A stretch of 64,000 nucleotides of DNA from Balanoglossus misakiensis. Its lineage: Eukaryota > Hemichordata. The notes beneath the pieces are model-generated. The model saw only the letters and a list, made by a program, of their open reading frames with translations, did not search any database and was not told the origin of the DNA. Of the stretch, positions 40,434 through 53,100 are shown piece after piece (positions within the stretch are counted from its first letter, which is position 1; every line of letters begins with the position of its first letter). A program made the position numbers and the translations under genes. Location of the stretch: NCBI GenBank assembly GCA_040954595.2, contig CM082588.2:10540001-10604000 (forward strand), written 5' to 3'.

Positions 40434-43024
40434 CTATTTTTTTTTGGTGATTTTCACCGATGTTTTTTTTTTCAAAAATCGACGAACCAATGATTTTTTT
40501 CAAAATCGACGAAATTTTGAGATTATGCAAAGTCGAAAATTTTTCATTTTTTGATGATTTTCACCCATGATTTTTTTCAAAAATCTACGAAATTTTGAGA
40601 TTTTGCAAACTCGAAAATTTGTCATTTTTTTATGATTTTCACCCATGATTTTTTTTTAAAAATCGACGAACCCATAATTTTTTTCAAAATCGACGAAATT
40701 TTGAGATTTTGCAGTCTAAAATGTTTCATTTTTTGATGATTTTCACCCATGTTTTTTTTTCAAAAATCGACGAACCCATGTTTTTTTTCAAAAGTCGACG
40801 AAATTTTGAGATTTTGCAGTCTTAAATTTGTCATTTTTTGATGGTTTTCACCCATGTTTTTTTAAAAAATCGACGAACCCGTGATTTTTTTTCAAAATCG
40901 ACGAAATTTTGAGATTTTGCAAAATCAAAAATTTGTCATTTTTTGATGATTTTCACCCATGTTTTTTTTTCAGAAATCGACGAACGCATGTTTTTTTTCA
41001 AAAATCGACGAAATTTTGAGATTTTGCAGTCGAAAATTTGTCATTTTTTGATGGTTTTCACCCATGTTTTTTTAAAAAATCGACGAACCCGTGATTTTTT
41101 TCAAAATCGACGAAATTTTGAGATTTTGCAAAATCAAAAATTTGTCATTTTTTTGATGATTTTCACCCATGATTTTTTTTCAAAAATCGACGAAATTTTG
41201 AGATTTGCAGTCGAAAATTTGTCATTTTTTGATGATTTTCACCCATGATTTTTTCAAAAATCGACGAACCCATATTTTTTTTCAAAATCGACGAAATTTT
41301 GAGATTTTGCAAAGTCGAAAATTTGTCATTTTTTGATGATTTTCACCCATGTTTTTTTTTTCAAAAATCGACGATATTTTGAGATTTCGCAAAGTTGAAA
41401 ATTTGACATTTGTTGATGATTTTCATGAGCTATAGCCTATGATTTTTTTTTCAAAAATCGACGAAATTTTGAGATTTTGCAGTCGAAAATTTGTCATTTT
41501 GTTGATTTTCACCCATGTTTTTTTTAAACAATCGACGAACCCATGATTTTTTTTCAAAATCGACGAACTTTTGAGATTTTGCAAAATCGAAAATTTGTCA
41601 TTTTTTGATGATTTTCACCCATGATTTTTTTTCAAAAATCGACGAACCCATAATTTTTTTCAAAATCGACGAAATTTTGAGATTTTGCAAAGTCGAAAAT
41701 TTTTCATTTTTTGATGATTTTCACCCATGTTTTTTTAAAAAATCAACGAACCCATGATTTTTTTTCAAAATCGACGAAATTTTGAAATTTTGCAAAATCA
41801 AAAATTTGTCGTTTTTTTGAGGATTTTCACCCATGATTTTTTTTTCAAAAATCGACGAAATTTTGAGATTTTGCAGTCGAAAATTTGTAAATTTTTGATG
41901 ATTTTCACCCATGTTTTTTTAAAAAATCAACGAACCCATGCTTTTTTTCAAAAGTCGACGAAATTTTAAGATTTTGCAGTCTTAAATTTGTCATTTTTTG
42001 ATGGTTTTCACTCATGTTTTTTTTAAAAAATCGACGAACCCGTGATTTTTTTTCAAAATCGACGAAATTTTGAGATTTTGCAAAATCAAAAATTTGTCAT
42101 TTTTTTGATGATTTTCACCCATGATTTTTTTTCGAAAATCGACGAAATTTTGAGATTTTGCAGTCGAAAATTTGTCATTTTTTGAAGATTTTCACCCATG
42201 ATTTTTTTCAAAAATCGACGAACCCATAATTTTTTTCAAAATCGACGAAATTTTGACATTTTGCAAAGTCGAAAATTTGTCATTTTTTGATGATTTTCAC
42301 CCATGTTTTTTTTCAAAAATCGACGAACCCATGGTTTTTTTTCAAAAATCGACGATATTTTGAGATTTCGCAAAGTTGAAAATTTGACATTTGTTGATGA
42401 TTTTCATGAGCTACAGCCAATGATTTTTTTTTCAAAAATCGACGAAATTTTGAGATTTTGCAGTCGAAAATTTGTCATTTTGTTGATTTTCACCCATGTT
42501 TTTTTTAAACAATCGACGAACCCATGATTTTTTTTCAAAATCGGCGAACTTTTGAGATTTGGAAAATCGAAAATTTGTCATTTTTTGATGATTTTCACCC
42601 ATGATTTTTTTACAAAAATCGACGAACCCATGATTTTTTTCAAAATCGACGAAATTTTGAGGTTTTGCAAAGTCGAAAATTTTTCATTTTTTGATGATTT
42701 TCACCCATGTTTTTTTTTAAAAATCAACGAACCCATGATTTTTTTTCCAAATCGACGAAATTTTGAGATTTTGCAAAGTCGAAAATTCACCCATGTTTTT
42801 TTAAAAAATCAACGAACCCATGATTTTTTTCAAAATCGATGAAATTTTGAGATTTTGCAAAGTCGAAAATTCACCCATGTTTTTTTTCAAAAATCGACGA
42901 ACCCATAATTTTTTTCAAAATCGACGAAATTTTGAGATTTTGCAAAATCAAAAATTTGTCATTTTTTGATGATTTTCACCATGATTTTTTTTCAAAAATC
43001 GACCAAATTTTGAGATTTTGCAGT
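40434..43024 (-). repeat. S1 satellite array, minus orientation, left block
   Basis: Units of about 78 bp read, on the plus strand, 'tttgtcattttttgatgatt', 'ttcacccatg', a T-run, 'caaaaatcgacgaaattttg' and 'agattttgca'. Some units carry an extra segment of about 28 bp (caaaaatcgacgaaccca). Units vary more here than in the right part. A few hold a divergent 'catgagctatagccta' segment (41425, 42405). Confidence 0.9.
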
Positions 43025-43830
43025 TAGTGCGGTATGGTATGTCATGAAAAACAGCTCCCGTAGGATTGTTGTGCTAAAATTGATTTTTTTGCTGTTTTGG
43101 CTTCTATTGGGACCCAACTACCCGAAAATGATGGGGTGCAATTTTAAGGGCCCCTCCATCATATTTTTCTCGGGGGGGGGGGGGGTACTTCCGTTTTGTG
43201 GTATGATGTGTATTCCCGTAGGATTTTTGTGCTAAAATTGATTTTTTTGCTGTTTTGGCTTCTATGGGGACCCAACTACCCGAAAATGATGGGGTGCAAT
43301 TTTTAGTGCCCCTCCATCATATTTTTTCGGGGGGGGGGGGGGGGGGGTCGTCACTCCTGTTTTGGCCTCCCCGAAGATATTTATTCACCTATCTACTCCA
43401 TTTTCGTAGAATTTTCTGCTAAAGAATTTTTTTTTTGCTGTTTTGACACCTGGTCACAAAAGATCACATGCAAATTTTAGGGCCCCTCTATTACATTTGT
43501 GGGGGGGGGGGCACTTACATTCCGACAATCTTAACGGTATTTGTTCACCTATACCGTGTATTCTCGTAGGAGTTTTTGCTAATAGTTATTTGTTTTGTTT
43601 GCTGTTTTGGTTTCAATGATGAATAAACATCCCCAAAATGATGGAAATCAATTTGTTGGACCCCTCCATCACATTTTCTTGCAGGGGGGGGGGGTCACTT
43701 TAGTTTTAGCAGCCCTGGAGATATTTGTTCATAGTGTGACATGTGTATTTGTAAAGGATTTCTTCCAATTTCTTTTTTTTTAACTTCTATGGGGACCTAA
43801 CTGCTCAAAAATGAGGTCAAATTTTAGGGC
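43025..43830 (+). repeat. Left arm: tandem units of about 165 bp with G-runs
   Basis: Units begin near 43025, 43195, 43365, 43535 and 43730 and become more divergent inward. Each contains a run of 8 or more G on the plus strand (about 43172, 43330, 43500, 43685), which could form quadruplexes and may be unstable in cloning or sequencing. Confidence 0.8.
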
Positions 43831-44761
43831 CTCTCCACATATTGGGAATCTTAAATATTAGACGGTTTATGGGTAAACATATCAGTTACCTACTTTTGTA
43901 TCAGTTGTCATATATACTACAGCGCTATCTTATTTTTATAAATATACTTAGTTGAATTTTGACACTAACAAATCAACCACAAATATCTCTCTGGTTTGGA
44001 CTTAGCATAATATACCTCCCCTCACCTTGGACCGCCACCCAACTCATCACCACACTCATGTTTTCTATGGTTTACAAAAATATAGTATACTAGGCTATAC
44101 CAAATAGTGAACACCTATTGCCTGGCCATGAGGGCCATAGCAGCCGTTTATTACACCCGAGGGGCCGTGAGTTACCAGAATCATATGCATATGATTCTGG
44201 TAACTTTTTCGTTAAGAGTTGTTTATTCTTTCGTAGCACAATCAATGTCTGAGATATTTACCATTGTACTAAAATTCTCATCGATATAAGTCTGTGCATA
44301 AACTCTGAAGTACGTTTTAATCAACACTTGTTTTTTGGGGTATTAAAACGATATTCAGTTGAACTCATTTCAAAGTTAAATACTGTCGTAAATAAAGCCA
44401 TATCAGTTGAAGTATTGTCTATTTTAAAGTAGTATTTTCAAAATTTTCATGCCAATAGCAAAATAGTGCTGTAAAAAGCCCTTGAACTATGTCTTACTTC
44501 TAAAACTTGTTTTGGTAAACATTAACAATATCAAATTTGGCTCATTTTGTAGCTCAATACTACTGAAAATAAAACAAGTCTGTGAACTACATCTCAGTTT
44601 TATTACTAAATACATATTGGCTATTTTCTTAGCACCGTAAGCAGCGTTTTACGTTCCAGTTCGATAGCTATTAGGACATTTTGCAATAAACTACAGAATT
44701 AATATGTAGATAAAAATAAGATTTGCGTGATCTGTGAAAAGGGTGCCACCCCTTCATCACA
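43831..44761. other. Interior of the foldback element, left of the CXC frame
   Basis: A/T-rich, with no long frame. 44171-44204 is a perfect 34-bp palindrome. No clear exon upstream of 44762 was found. Confidence 0.5.
44171..44204. repeat. Perfect 34-bp palindrome
   Basis: gttaccagaatcatatg (44171-44187) is followed directly by its exact reverse complement (44188-44204). There is no loop, so it can form a cruciform or act as a dimeric binding site. Confidence 0.9.
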
Positions 44762-44995
44762 ATGAGAGATAAATCATACGCAACAAATTGTCCTGAACTT
44801 CCCCCAATCAAAAAGAATGGGTGGAAATCGGAGAATGGCGTGTTTTATCCAGTAAAATGTCTTGCTCTCCCTGCACCAAAGGCAGTACTAGAGCTTATCA
44901 AATGTGGCTGCAAAGCAGGTTGTAGGGGACGTTGCAGTTGCTCAAAGAATGATTTACTATGTACTCCCCTCTGCAAATGCTATGGTGGAGACTGA
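44762..44995 (+). CDS. Cys-rich CXC-like protein fragment in the foldback element
   Basis: ATG at 44762, TGA at 44993-44995, 77 codons. It has a Pro-rich segment (CPELPPIKKNGWKSENGVFY), LPAPKAVLELIKCGC, then KAGCRGRCSCSKNDLLC and TPLCKCYGG. The spacing of about nine cysteines resembles the tesmin/TSO1-type CXC motif, which binds zinc and DNA. Proteins with this Trp-rich plus CXC ending are, to my memory, common as C-termini of longer unnamed proteins in marine invertebrate genomes, so this is probably the last exon of a larger, lost gene. An acidic tail (VLEDNDTGDE) continues in another frame after the stop, hinting at decay. It is a cargo or transposase remnant. Confidence 0.5.
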   Translation: MRDKSYATNCPELPPIKKNGWKSENGVFYPVKCLALPAPKAVLELIKCGCKAGCRGRCSCSKNDLLCTPLCKCYGGD

Positions 44996-45329
44996 AAACC
45001 AGGGGGAAATGTTCTTGAAGATAACGACACTGGCGATGAGTAGATCAAACAGAACTGGGTTTCGTGAAAATGATGATTGAGAATACCAAGATATCAGAAA
45101 AGAATCGTTATGCTTCTTGGGTTGTTTATTGCACCGTCCGTGGTAGGGAGGGTGCCTCAAGGGTCCATTTTATGAGATGGGACTGTAGCTCGGAAAATAA
45201 ACTAAAATACACATTATGTACTTTATTATATATAAAGGAGTTTTAATTTACCTTAGTATACTAAATTTAGAATAAACGAAAAAATCTAAGATAAAAAAAA
45301 ACTACTGTTACAACGGGTTGGCGAAAACA
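44996..45329. other. Interior of the foldback element, right of the CXC frame
   Basis: The first bases may be the acidic tail of the Cys-rich protein in another frame (to about 45043). The rest is A/T-rich without features. Confidence 0.4.
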
Positions 45330-46174
45330 AATATAGAGAACCCCCCCCCCCCCCACCAAAAAATGTGGTAAAGGGGTCCAACATTTTGCACACCATCACT
45401 TTTCGGCAGTCAGTCTGCATTCAAGCCAAAGGAGCAAACCAAATTGCAAGAAATACCACGACAATACTAACCGTATAGTAAATAGGTGAATAAGTATCTT
45501 CAGGGTGGCCAAAACAGAAATGATTACCCTCCCCCCCCAAGACATGATGGAAGGTTCCAAAAATTTGAACCCCATCATTTTAGTTCTGGTGGAGCCCCAT
45601 TGAAACCAAAACATCAAAGAAAAATAATATTTTTAGCAAAATATTCTATGAGAAGGGAGTAAATAGGCCAACAAACAACTTCGGAGTGGCCAAAATGGAA
45701 GTGCCCCCCCCCCAAATAAAAAATGATGGAGGGGCCCTATAATTTGCACCCGATTATTTTTGGCCAGGTTGGTCTCCTCCAAAGCAAACACAACAAAAAC
45801 AAATTAATTGTAGCCCAAATTCCCATGATGATAGAGTAAATAGGTGAACAAATATCCTCGAGTGACCAAAACAGAAGAGACCCCCCGAAAAAAATTGATG
45901 GAGGGGCCCTAAAAATTGCACCCCATGATTTTTGGGTAGTTGGGTCCCCATTGAAGCCAAACAGCAAAAAAAATCAATTTTAGCAGAAAAATCCTACGGG
46001 AATACACATCATACCACAAAACGGAAGTACCCCCCCCCCAGAAAAATATGATGGAGGGGCCCTTAAAATTGCACCCCATCATTTTCGGGTAGTTGGGTCC
46101 CCGTAGAAGCCAAAACAGCAAAAAAATCAATTTTAGCACAAAAATCCTACGGGAATACACATCATACCACACTA
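45330..46174 (-). repeat. Right arm: inverted tandem units of about 165 bp with C-runs
   Basis: It is the reverse complement of the left-arm units, with C-runs at about 45342, 45530, 45707 and 46030. The outermost unit matches the left outermost unit almost base for base from 'cccgtaggat' inward. Confidence 0.85.
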
Positions 46175-47105
46175 AGTCGAAAATTTGTAATTTTTTGATG
46201 ATTTTCACCCATGTTTTTTTTTTCAAAAATCGACGAACCCATGATTTTTTTCGAAATCGACGAAATTTTGAGATTTTGCAGTCGAAAATTTGTCATTTTT
46301 TGATGATTTTCACCCATGATTTTTTTCAAAAATCGACGAACCCATAATTTTTTTCAAAATCGACGAAATTTTGAGATTTCGCAAAGTTGAAAATTTGACA
46401 TTTGTTGATGATTTTCATGAGCTATAGCCCATGATTTTTTTTTCAAAATCGACGAACCCATGTTTTTTTTTCAAAAATCGACGATATTTTGAGATTTCGC
46501 AAAGTTGAAAATTTGACATTTGTTGATGATTTTCATGAGCTATAGCCCATGATTTTTTATTTCAAAAATCGACGAAATTTTGAGATTTGCAAAGTCGAAC
46601 ATTGGTCATTTTGATGATTTTCACCCATTTTTTTTTTCAAAAATCGACGAACCCATAATTTTTTTTCAAAATCGACGAAATTTTGAGATTTTGCAAAGTC
46701 GAAAATTTGTCATTTTTTGATGATTTTCATCCATGTTTTTTTTCACAATTCAACGAACCCATGATTGTTTTCAAAATCGACGAAATTTTGAGATTTTGCA
46801 AGAACCCATGATTTTTTTCAAATTCGACGAAATTTTGAGATTTTGCAAAGTCGAAAATTTGTCATTTTTTGATGATTTTCACCCATGATTTTTTGCAAAA
46901 ATCGACGAACCCATGATTTTTTTCCAAAATCGACGAAATTTTGAGATTTTGCAAAGTCGAAAATTTGTCATTTTTTGATGATTTTCATCCATGTTTTTTT
47001 TTTCAAAATTCAACGAACCCATGATTTTTTTCAAAATCGACGAAATTTTGAGATTTTGCAAGAACCCATGATTTTTTTCAAAATCGACGAAATATTGAGA
47101 TTTTG
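46175..47105 (-). repeat. S1 satellite, minus orientation, right of the foldback element
   Basis: Same strand sense as 40434-43024, so the foldback element split one array. It ends at the orientation switch at 47105/47106. Confidence 0.85.
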
Positions 47106-50100
47106 CAAAATCTCAAAATTTCGTCGATTTTGAAAAAAAATCATGGGTTCGTCGATTTTTTAAAAAAAAACATGGGAGAAAATCTTCAAAAAATGGGAAT
47201 TTTGTCGATTTTTAAAAAAAAAATCATGGGTGAAAATCATCAAAAAATGACAAATTTTCGACTTTGCAAAATCTCAAAATTTCGTCGATTTTTGAGAAAA
47301 ATCATGGGTGAAAATCATCAAAAAATGACAAATTTTCGACTTTGCAAAATTTTCAAAAATTCGTCGATTTTTGAAAAAAAAATGGGTTATAGCTGATGAA
47401 AATCATCAACAAATGACAAATTTTTGACTGCAAAATCTCAAAATTTCGTCGATTTTTGAAAAAAAAACATGGATGAAAATCATCAAAAAATGACAAATTT
47501 TCGACTGCAAAATCTCAAAATTTTGTCGATTTTGAAAAAAGTATGGGTTCGTCGATTTTTAAAAAAAATCATGGCTGAAAATCATCAAAAAATGACAAAT
47601 TTTCGACTTTGCAAGAACTTCGAGATTTTCGTCGATTTTTGAAAAAAAAAATCGTGGGGGGGGGGGAAATCATAAAAAAATGACAAATTTTCGACTTTGC
47701 AAAATCTCAATATATCGTCGATTTTGGAAAAAAAAAAACATGGGTTCGTCGAAAAAAAAACGGGTGAAAATCATCAAAAAATGACAAATTTTCGAATTTG
47801 CAAAATCTCAAAAGTCCGTCGATTTTGAAAAAAAACATGGGTGAAAATCTTCAAAAAATGATTCTTGAAAAAAAATGGGTGAAAATCATCAAAAATGACA
47901 AAGTTTCGACTTTGCAAAATCTCAAAATTTCATCGATTTCTGAAAAAAATCATAGGGGAAAATCATCAAAAAATGACAAATTTTCGACTGCAAAATCTTA
48001 AAATTTCGTCAATTTTTGAAAAAAAATCATGGGTAAAAATCATCAAAAAATGACAAATGTTCAACTTTGCAAAATCTCAAAATTTCGTCGATTTTTGAAA
48101 AAAAAAATCGTGGGGGGGGGGAAATCATCAAAAAAATTACAAATTTTCGACTTAACAAAATTTTCACAAATTCGTCGATTTTTGAAAAAAAAAACATGGG
48201 TTCGTCCATTTTTGAAAAAAAAAACATGGGTGAAAATCATCAACAAATGACAAATGTTCAACTTTGCAAAATCTCAAAATATTGTCGATTTTTGAAAAAA
48301 AATCATGGGTTCGTTGATTTTTGAAAAAAAAACGGGTGAAAATCATCAAAAAATTACAAATTTTCGTCTTTGCAAAATCTCAAAATTTCGTCGATTTTTG
48401 AAAAATAAAATCATGGGTAAAAATCATCAAAAAAATACAAATTTTCGACTTTGCAAAATCTAAAAATTTTGTCGATTTTTGAAAAAAATCATGGGTGAAA
48501 ATCATCAAAAAATGACAAATTTTCGACTTTGCAAAATCTCAAAATTTCGTAGATTTTTGAAAAAAAATCATGGGTTCGTTGATTTTTGAAAAAAAAACAT
48601 GGGTGAAAATCATCAAAAAATTACAAATTTTCGAATTTGCAAAATCTCAAAATTTCGTCGATTTTTGAAAAAAAAACATGGGTGAAAATCATCAAAAAAT
48701 GACAAATTTTCGACTTTGCAAAATCTCAAAATTTCGTAAATTTTTGAAAAAAAGTCATGGGTGAAAATCATAAAAAAATTACAAATTTTCGTCTTTGCAA
48801 AATCTCAAAATTTCGTCGATTTTTGAAAAAAAAAATCATGGGTAAAAATCATCAAAAAATTACAAATTTTCGACTTTGCAAAATCTAAAAATTTTGTCGA
48901 TTTTTGAAAAAAATCATGGGTGAAAATCATCAAAAAATGACAAATTTTCGACTTTGCAAAATCTCAAAATTTCGTCGATTTTTGAAAAAAATCATGGGTT
49001 CGTTCAATTTTGAAAAAAAAACATGGGTGAAAATCATCAAAAAATTACAAATTTTCGACTTTGCAAAATCTCAAAATTTTGTCGATTTTTGAAAAAAAAT
49101 CATGGGTGAAAATCATTAATAAATGACAAATTTTCGACTTTGCAAAATCTCAAAATTTCGTCGATTTTTGAAAAAAAATCATGGGTGAAAATCATCAAAA
49201 AATTACAAATTTTCGACTTTGCAAAATCTCAAAATTTCGTCGATTTTTGAGAAAAATCATGGGTTCGTTCAATTTTGAAAAAAAAACATGGGTGAAAATC
49301 ATCAAAAAATGACAAATTTTCGACTTTGCAAAATCTCAAAATTTCGTAGATTTTTGAAAAAAAATCATGGGTTCGTTGATTTTTGAAAAAAAAACATGGG
49401 TGAAAATCATCAAAAAATTACAAATTTTCGAATTTGCAAAATCTCAAAATTTCGTCGATTTTTGAAAAAAAAACATGGGTGAAAATCATCAAAAAATGAC
49501 AAATTTTCGACTTTGCAAAATCTCAAAATTTCGTAAATTTTTGAAAAAAAGTCATGGGTGAAAATCATAAAAAAATTACAAATTTTCGTCTTTGCAAAAT
49601 CTCAAAATTTCGTCGATTTTTGAAAAAAAAAATCATGGGTAAAAATCATCAAAAAATTACAAATTTTCGACTTTGCAAAATCTAAAAATTTTGTCGATTT
49701 TTGAAAAAAATCATGGGTGAAAATCATCAAAAAATGACAAATTTTCGACTTTGCAAAATCTCAAAATTTCGTCGATTTTTGAAAAAAATCATGAGTTCGT
49801 TGATTTTTAAAAAAAAACATTGGTGTCAATTTTTTAAAAAAATCATGGGTTCGTTGATTTTTAAAAAAAAACATTGGTGAAAATCATCAAAAAATTACAA
49901 ATTTTCGACTTTGCAAAATCTCAAAATTTCGTACATTTTTGAAAAAAAATCATGGGTGAAAATCATCAAAAAATGACAAATTTTCGTCTTTGCAAAATCT
50001 CAAAATTTCGTCATTTTTTAAAAAAAAATCATGGTGAAAATCATCAAAAAATGACAAATTGTCGACTTTGCAAAATCTAAAAATTTTGTCGGTTTTTGAA

Positions 50101-53100
50101 AAAAATCATGGGTGAAAATAATCAAAAAATGACAAATTTTCGACTTTGCAAAATCTCAAAATTTCGTCGATTTTTGAAAAAAATCATGGGTGAAAATCAT
50201 CAAAAAATGACAAATTTTCGACTTTGCAAAATCTCAAAATTTTGTCGATTTTTGAAAAAAAATCATGGGTTCGTTGATTTTTGAAAAAAAACATGGGTGA
50301 AAATCATCAAAAAATTACAAATTTTCGAATTTGCAAAATCTCAAAATTTCGTCGATTTTTGAAAAAAAAAAACATGGGTGAAAATCATCAAAAAATGACA
50401 AATTTTCGACTTTGCAAAATCTCAAAATTTCGTAAATTTTTGAAAAAAAGTCATGGGTGAAAATCATCAAAAAATTAAAAAGTTTCGTCCTTGCAAAATC
50501 TCAAAAAATCGTCGATTTTTGAAAAAAAAAATCATGGGTAAAAATCATCAAAAAATTACAAATTTTCGACTTTGCAAAATCTAAAAATTTTGTCGAATTT
50601 TGAAAAAAATCATGGGTGAAAATCATCAAAAAATGACAAATTTTCGACTTTGCAAAATCTCAAAATTTCGTCGATTTTTGAAAAAAATCATGGGTGAAAA
50701 TCATCAAAAAATGACAAATTTTCGACTTTGCAAAATCTCAAAATTTCGTAAATTTTTGAAAAAAAGTCATGGGTGAAAATCATCAAAAAATTAAAAAGTT
50801 TCGTCTTTGCAAAATCTCAAAATTTCGTCGATTTTTGAAAAAAAATCATGGGTAAAAATCATCAAAAAATTACAAATTTTCGACTTTGCAAAATCTAAAA
50901 ATTTTGTCGATTTTTGAAAAAAATCATGGGTGAAAATCATCAAAAAATGACAAATTTTCGACTTTGCAAAATCTCAAAATTTCGTCGATTTTTGAAAAAA
51001 ATCATGGGTGAAAATCATCAAAAAATGACAAATTTTCGACTTTGCAAAATCTTAAATTTCGTCGATTTTTGAAAAAAATCATGGGTGAAAATCATCAAAA
51101 AATGACAAATTTTTGACTTTGCAAAATCTCAAAATTTCGTCGATTTTTGAGAAAAATCATAGGAAAAAATTATCAAAAAATGACAAATTTTCGACTTTGC
51201 AAAATCTCAAAATTTCGTCGATTTTTGAAAAAAATCATGGGTGAAAATCATCAAAAAATGACAAATTTTCGACTTTGCAAAATCTTAACTTTCGTCGATT
51301 TTTGAAAAAAATCATGGGTGAAAATCATCAAAAAATGACAAATTTTTGACTTTGCAAAATCTCAAAATTTCGTCGATTTTTGAGAAAAATCATGGGTGAA
51401 AATCATCAAAAAATGACAAATTTTCGTCTTTGCAAAATCTCAAAATTTGGTCGATTTTTGAAAAAAAAAATCATGGGTAAAAATCATCAAAAAATGACAA
51501 ATTTTCGACTTTGCAAAATCTCAAATTTCGTCGATTTTTGAAAAGAATCATGGGTGAAAATCATCAAAAAATGACAAATTTTCGACTTTGCAAAATCTCA
51601 AAATTTCGTCGATTTTTGAGAAAAATCATGGGTGAAAATCATCAAAAAACGACAAATTTTCGTCTTTGCAAAATCTCAAAATTTCGTCGATTTTTGAAAA
51701 AAATCATGGGTGAAAATCATCAAAAAATGACAATTTTTTGTCTTTGCAAAATCTCAAAATTTCGTCGATTTTGGAAAAAAAAACATGGGTGAAAATCATC
51801 AAAAAATGACAAATTTTCGAATTTGCAAAATCTCAAAATTTCGTCGATTTTTGAAAAAAATCATGGGTGAAAATCATCAAAAAATGACAAATTTTCGACT
51901 TTGCAAAATCTTAAATTTCGTCGATTTTTGAAAAAAATCATGGGTGAAAATCATCAAAAAATGACAAATTTTCGACTTTGCAAAATCTCAAAATTTCGTA
52001 GATTTTTGAAAAAAAATCATGGGTTCGTTGATTTTTGAAAAAAAAACATGGGTGAAAATCATCAAAAAATTACAAATTTTCGAATTTGCAAAATCTCAAA
52101 ATTTCGTCGATTTTTGAAAAAAAAACATGGGTGAAAATCATCAAAAAATGACAAATTTTCGACTTTGCAAAATCTCAAAATTTCGTAAATTTTTGAAAAA
52201 AAGTCATGGGTGAAAATCATAAAAAAATTACAAATTTTCGTCTTTGCAAAATCTCAAAATTTCGTCGATTTTTGAAAAAAAAAATCATGGGTAAAAATCA
52301 TCAAAAAATTACAAATTTTCGACTTTGCAAAATCTAAAAATTTTGTCGATTTTTGAAAAAAATCATGGGTGAAAATCATCAAAAAATGACAAATTTTCGA
52401 CTTTGCAAAATCTCAAAATTTCGTCGATTTTTGAAAAAAAATCATGGGTGAAAATCATCAAAAAATGACAAATTTTCGACTTTGCAAAATCTTAAATTTC
52501 GTCGATTTTTGAAAAAAATCATGGGTGAAAATCATCAAAAAATGACAAATTTTTGACTTTGCAAAATCTCAAAATTTCGTCGATTTTTGAGAAAAATCAT
52601 AGGAAAAAATTATCAAAAAATGACAAATTTTCGACTTTGCAAAATCTCAAAATTTCGTCGATTTTTGAAAAAAATCATGGGTGAAAATCATCAAAAAATG
52701 ACAAATTTTCGACTTTGCAAAATCTTAAATTTCGTCGATTTTTGAAAAAAATCATGGGTGAAAATCATCAAAAAATGACAAATTTTTGACTTTGCAAAAT
52801 CTCAAAATTTCGTCGATTTTTGAGAAAAATCATGGGTGAAAATCATCAAAAAATGACAAATTTTCGTCTTTGCAAAATCTCAAAATTTGGTCGATTTTTG
52901 AAAAAAAAAATCATGGGTAAAAATCATCAAAAAATGACAAATTTTCGACTTTGCAAAATCTCAAATTTCGTCGATTTTTGAAAAGAATCATGGGTGAAAA
53001 TCATCAAAAAATGACAAATTTTCGACTTTGCAAAATCTCAAAATTTCGTCGATTTTTGAGAAAAATCATGGGTGAAAATCATCAAAAAACGACAAATTTT

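Larger units (their letters stand above)
43025..46174. mobile_element. 3150-bp foldback-type transposon with tandem-repeat arms
   Basis: The S1 satellite is interrupted by an AGT duplication (43022-43024 and 46175-46177). Both ends read inward TAGTGCGGTATG or TAGTGTGGTATG. The left arm (about 43025-43830) and right arm (about 45330-46174) are inverted copies, each made of 4-5 degenerate units of about 165 bp: 'cccgtaggatttttgtgcta', 'tttttttgctgttttggctt', 'acccgaaaatgatggggtgc', 'agggcccctccatcata', then a G-run. The outermost units are most alike. The centre carries a Cys-rich frame (44762-44995). Superfamily unknown; a 3-bp duplication limits the options. Confidence 0.85.

Noticed and set aside
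40943-42842. Phe/Asp-rich frames in the left satellite block (e.g. 40943-41248)
   Set aside because: Same satellite in the other orientation. Composition is dictated by T-runs; no conservation between units.
47640-48125. G-runs in S1 (about 47655 and 48108) as insertion borders of another foldback element
   Set aside because: Flanking monomers continue in phase with no TIR or duplication; they look like local expansions or errors.
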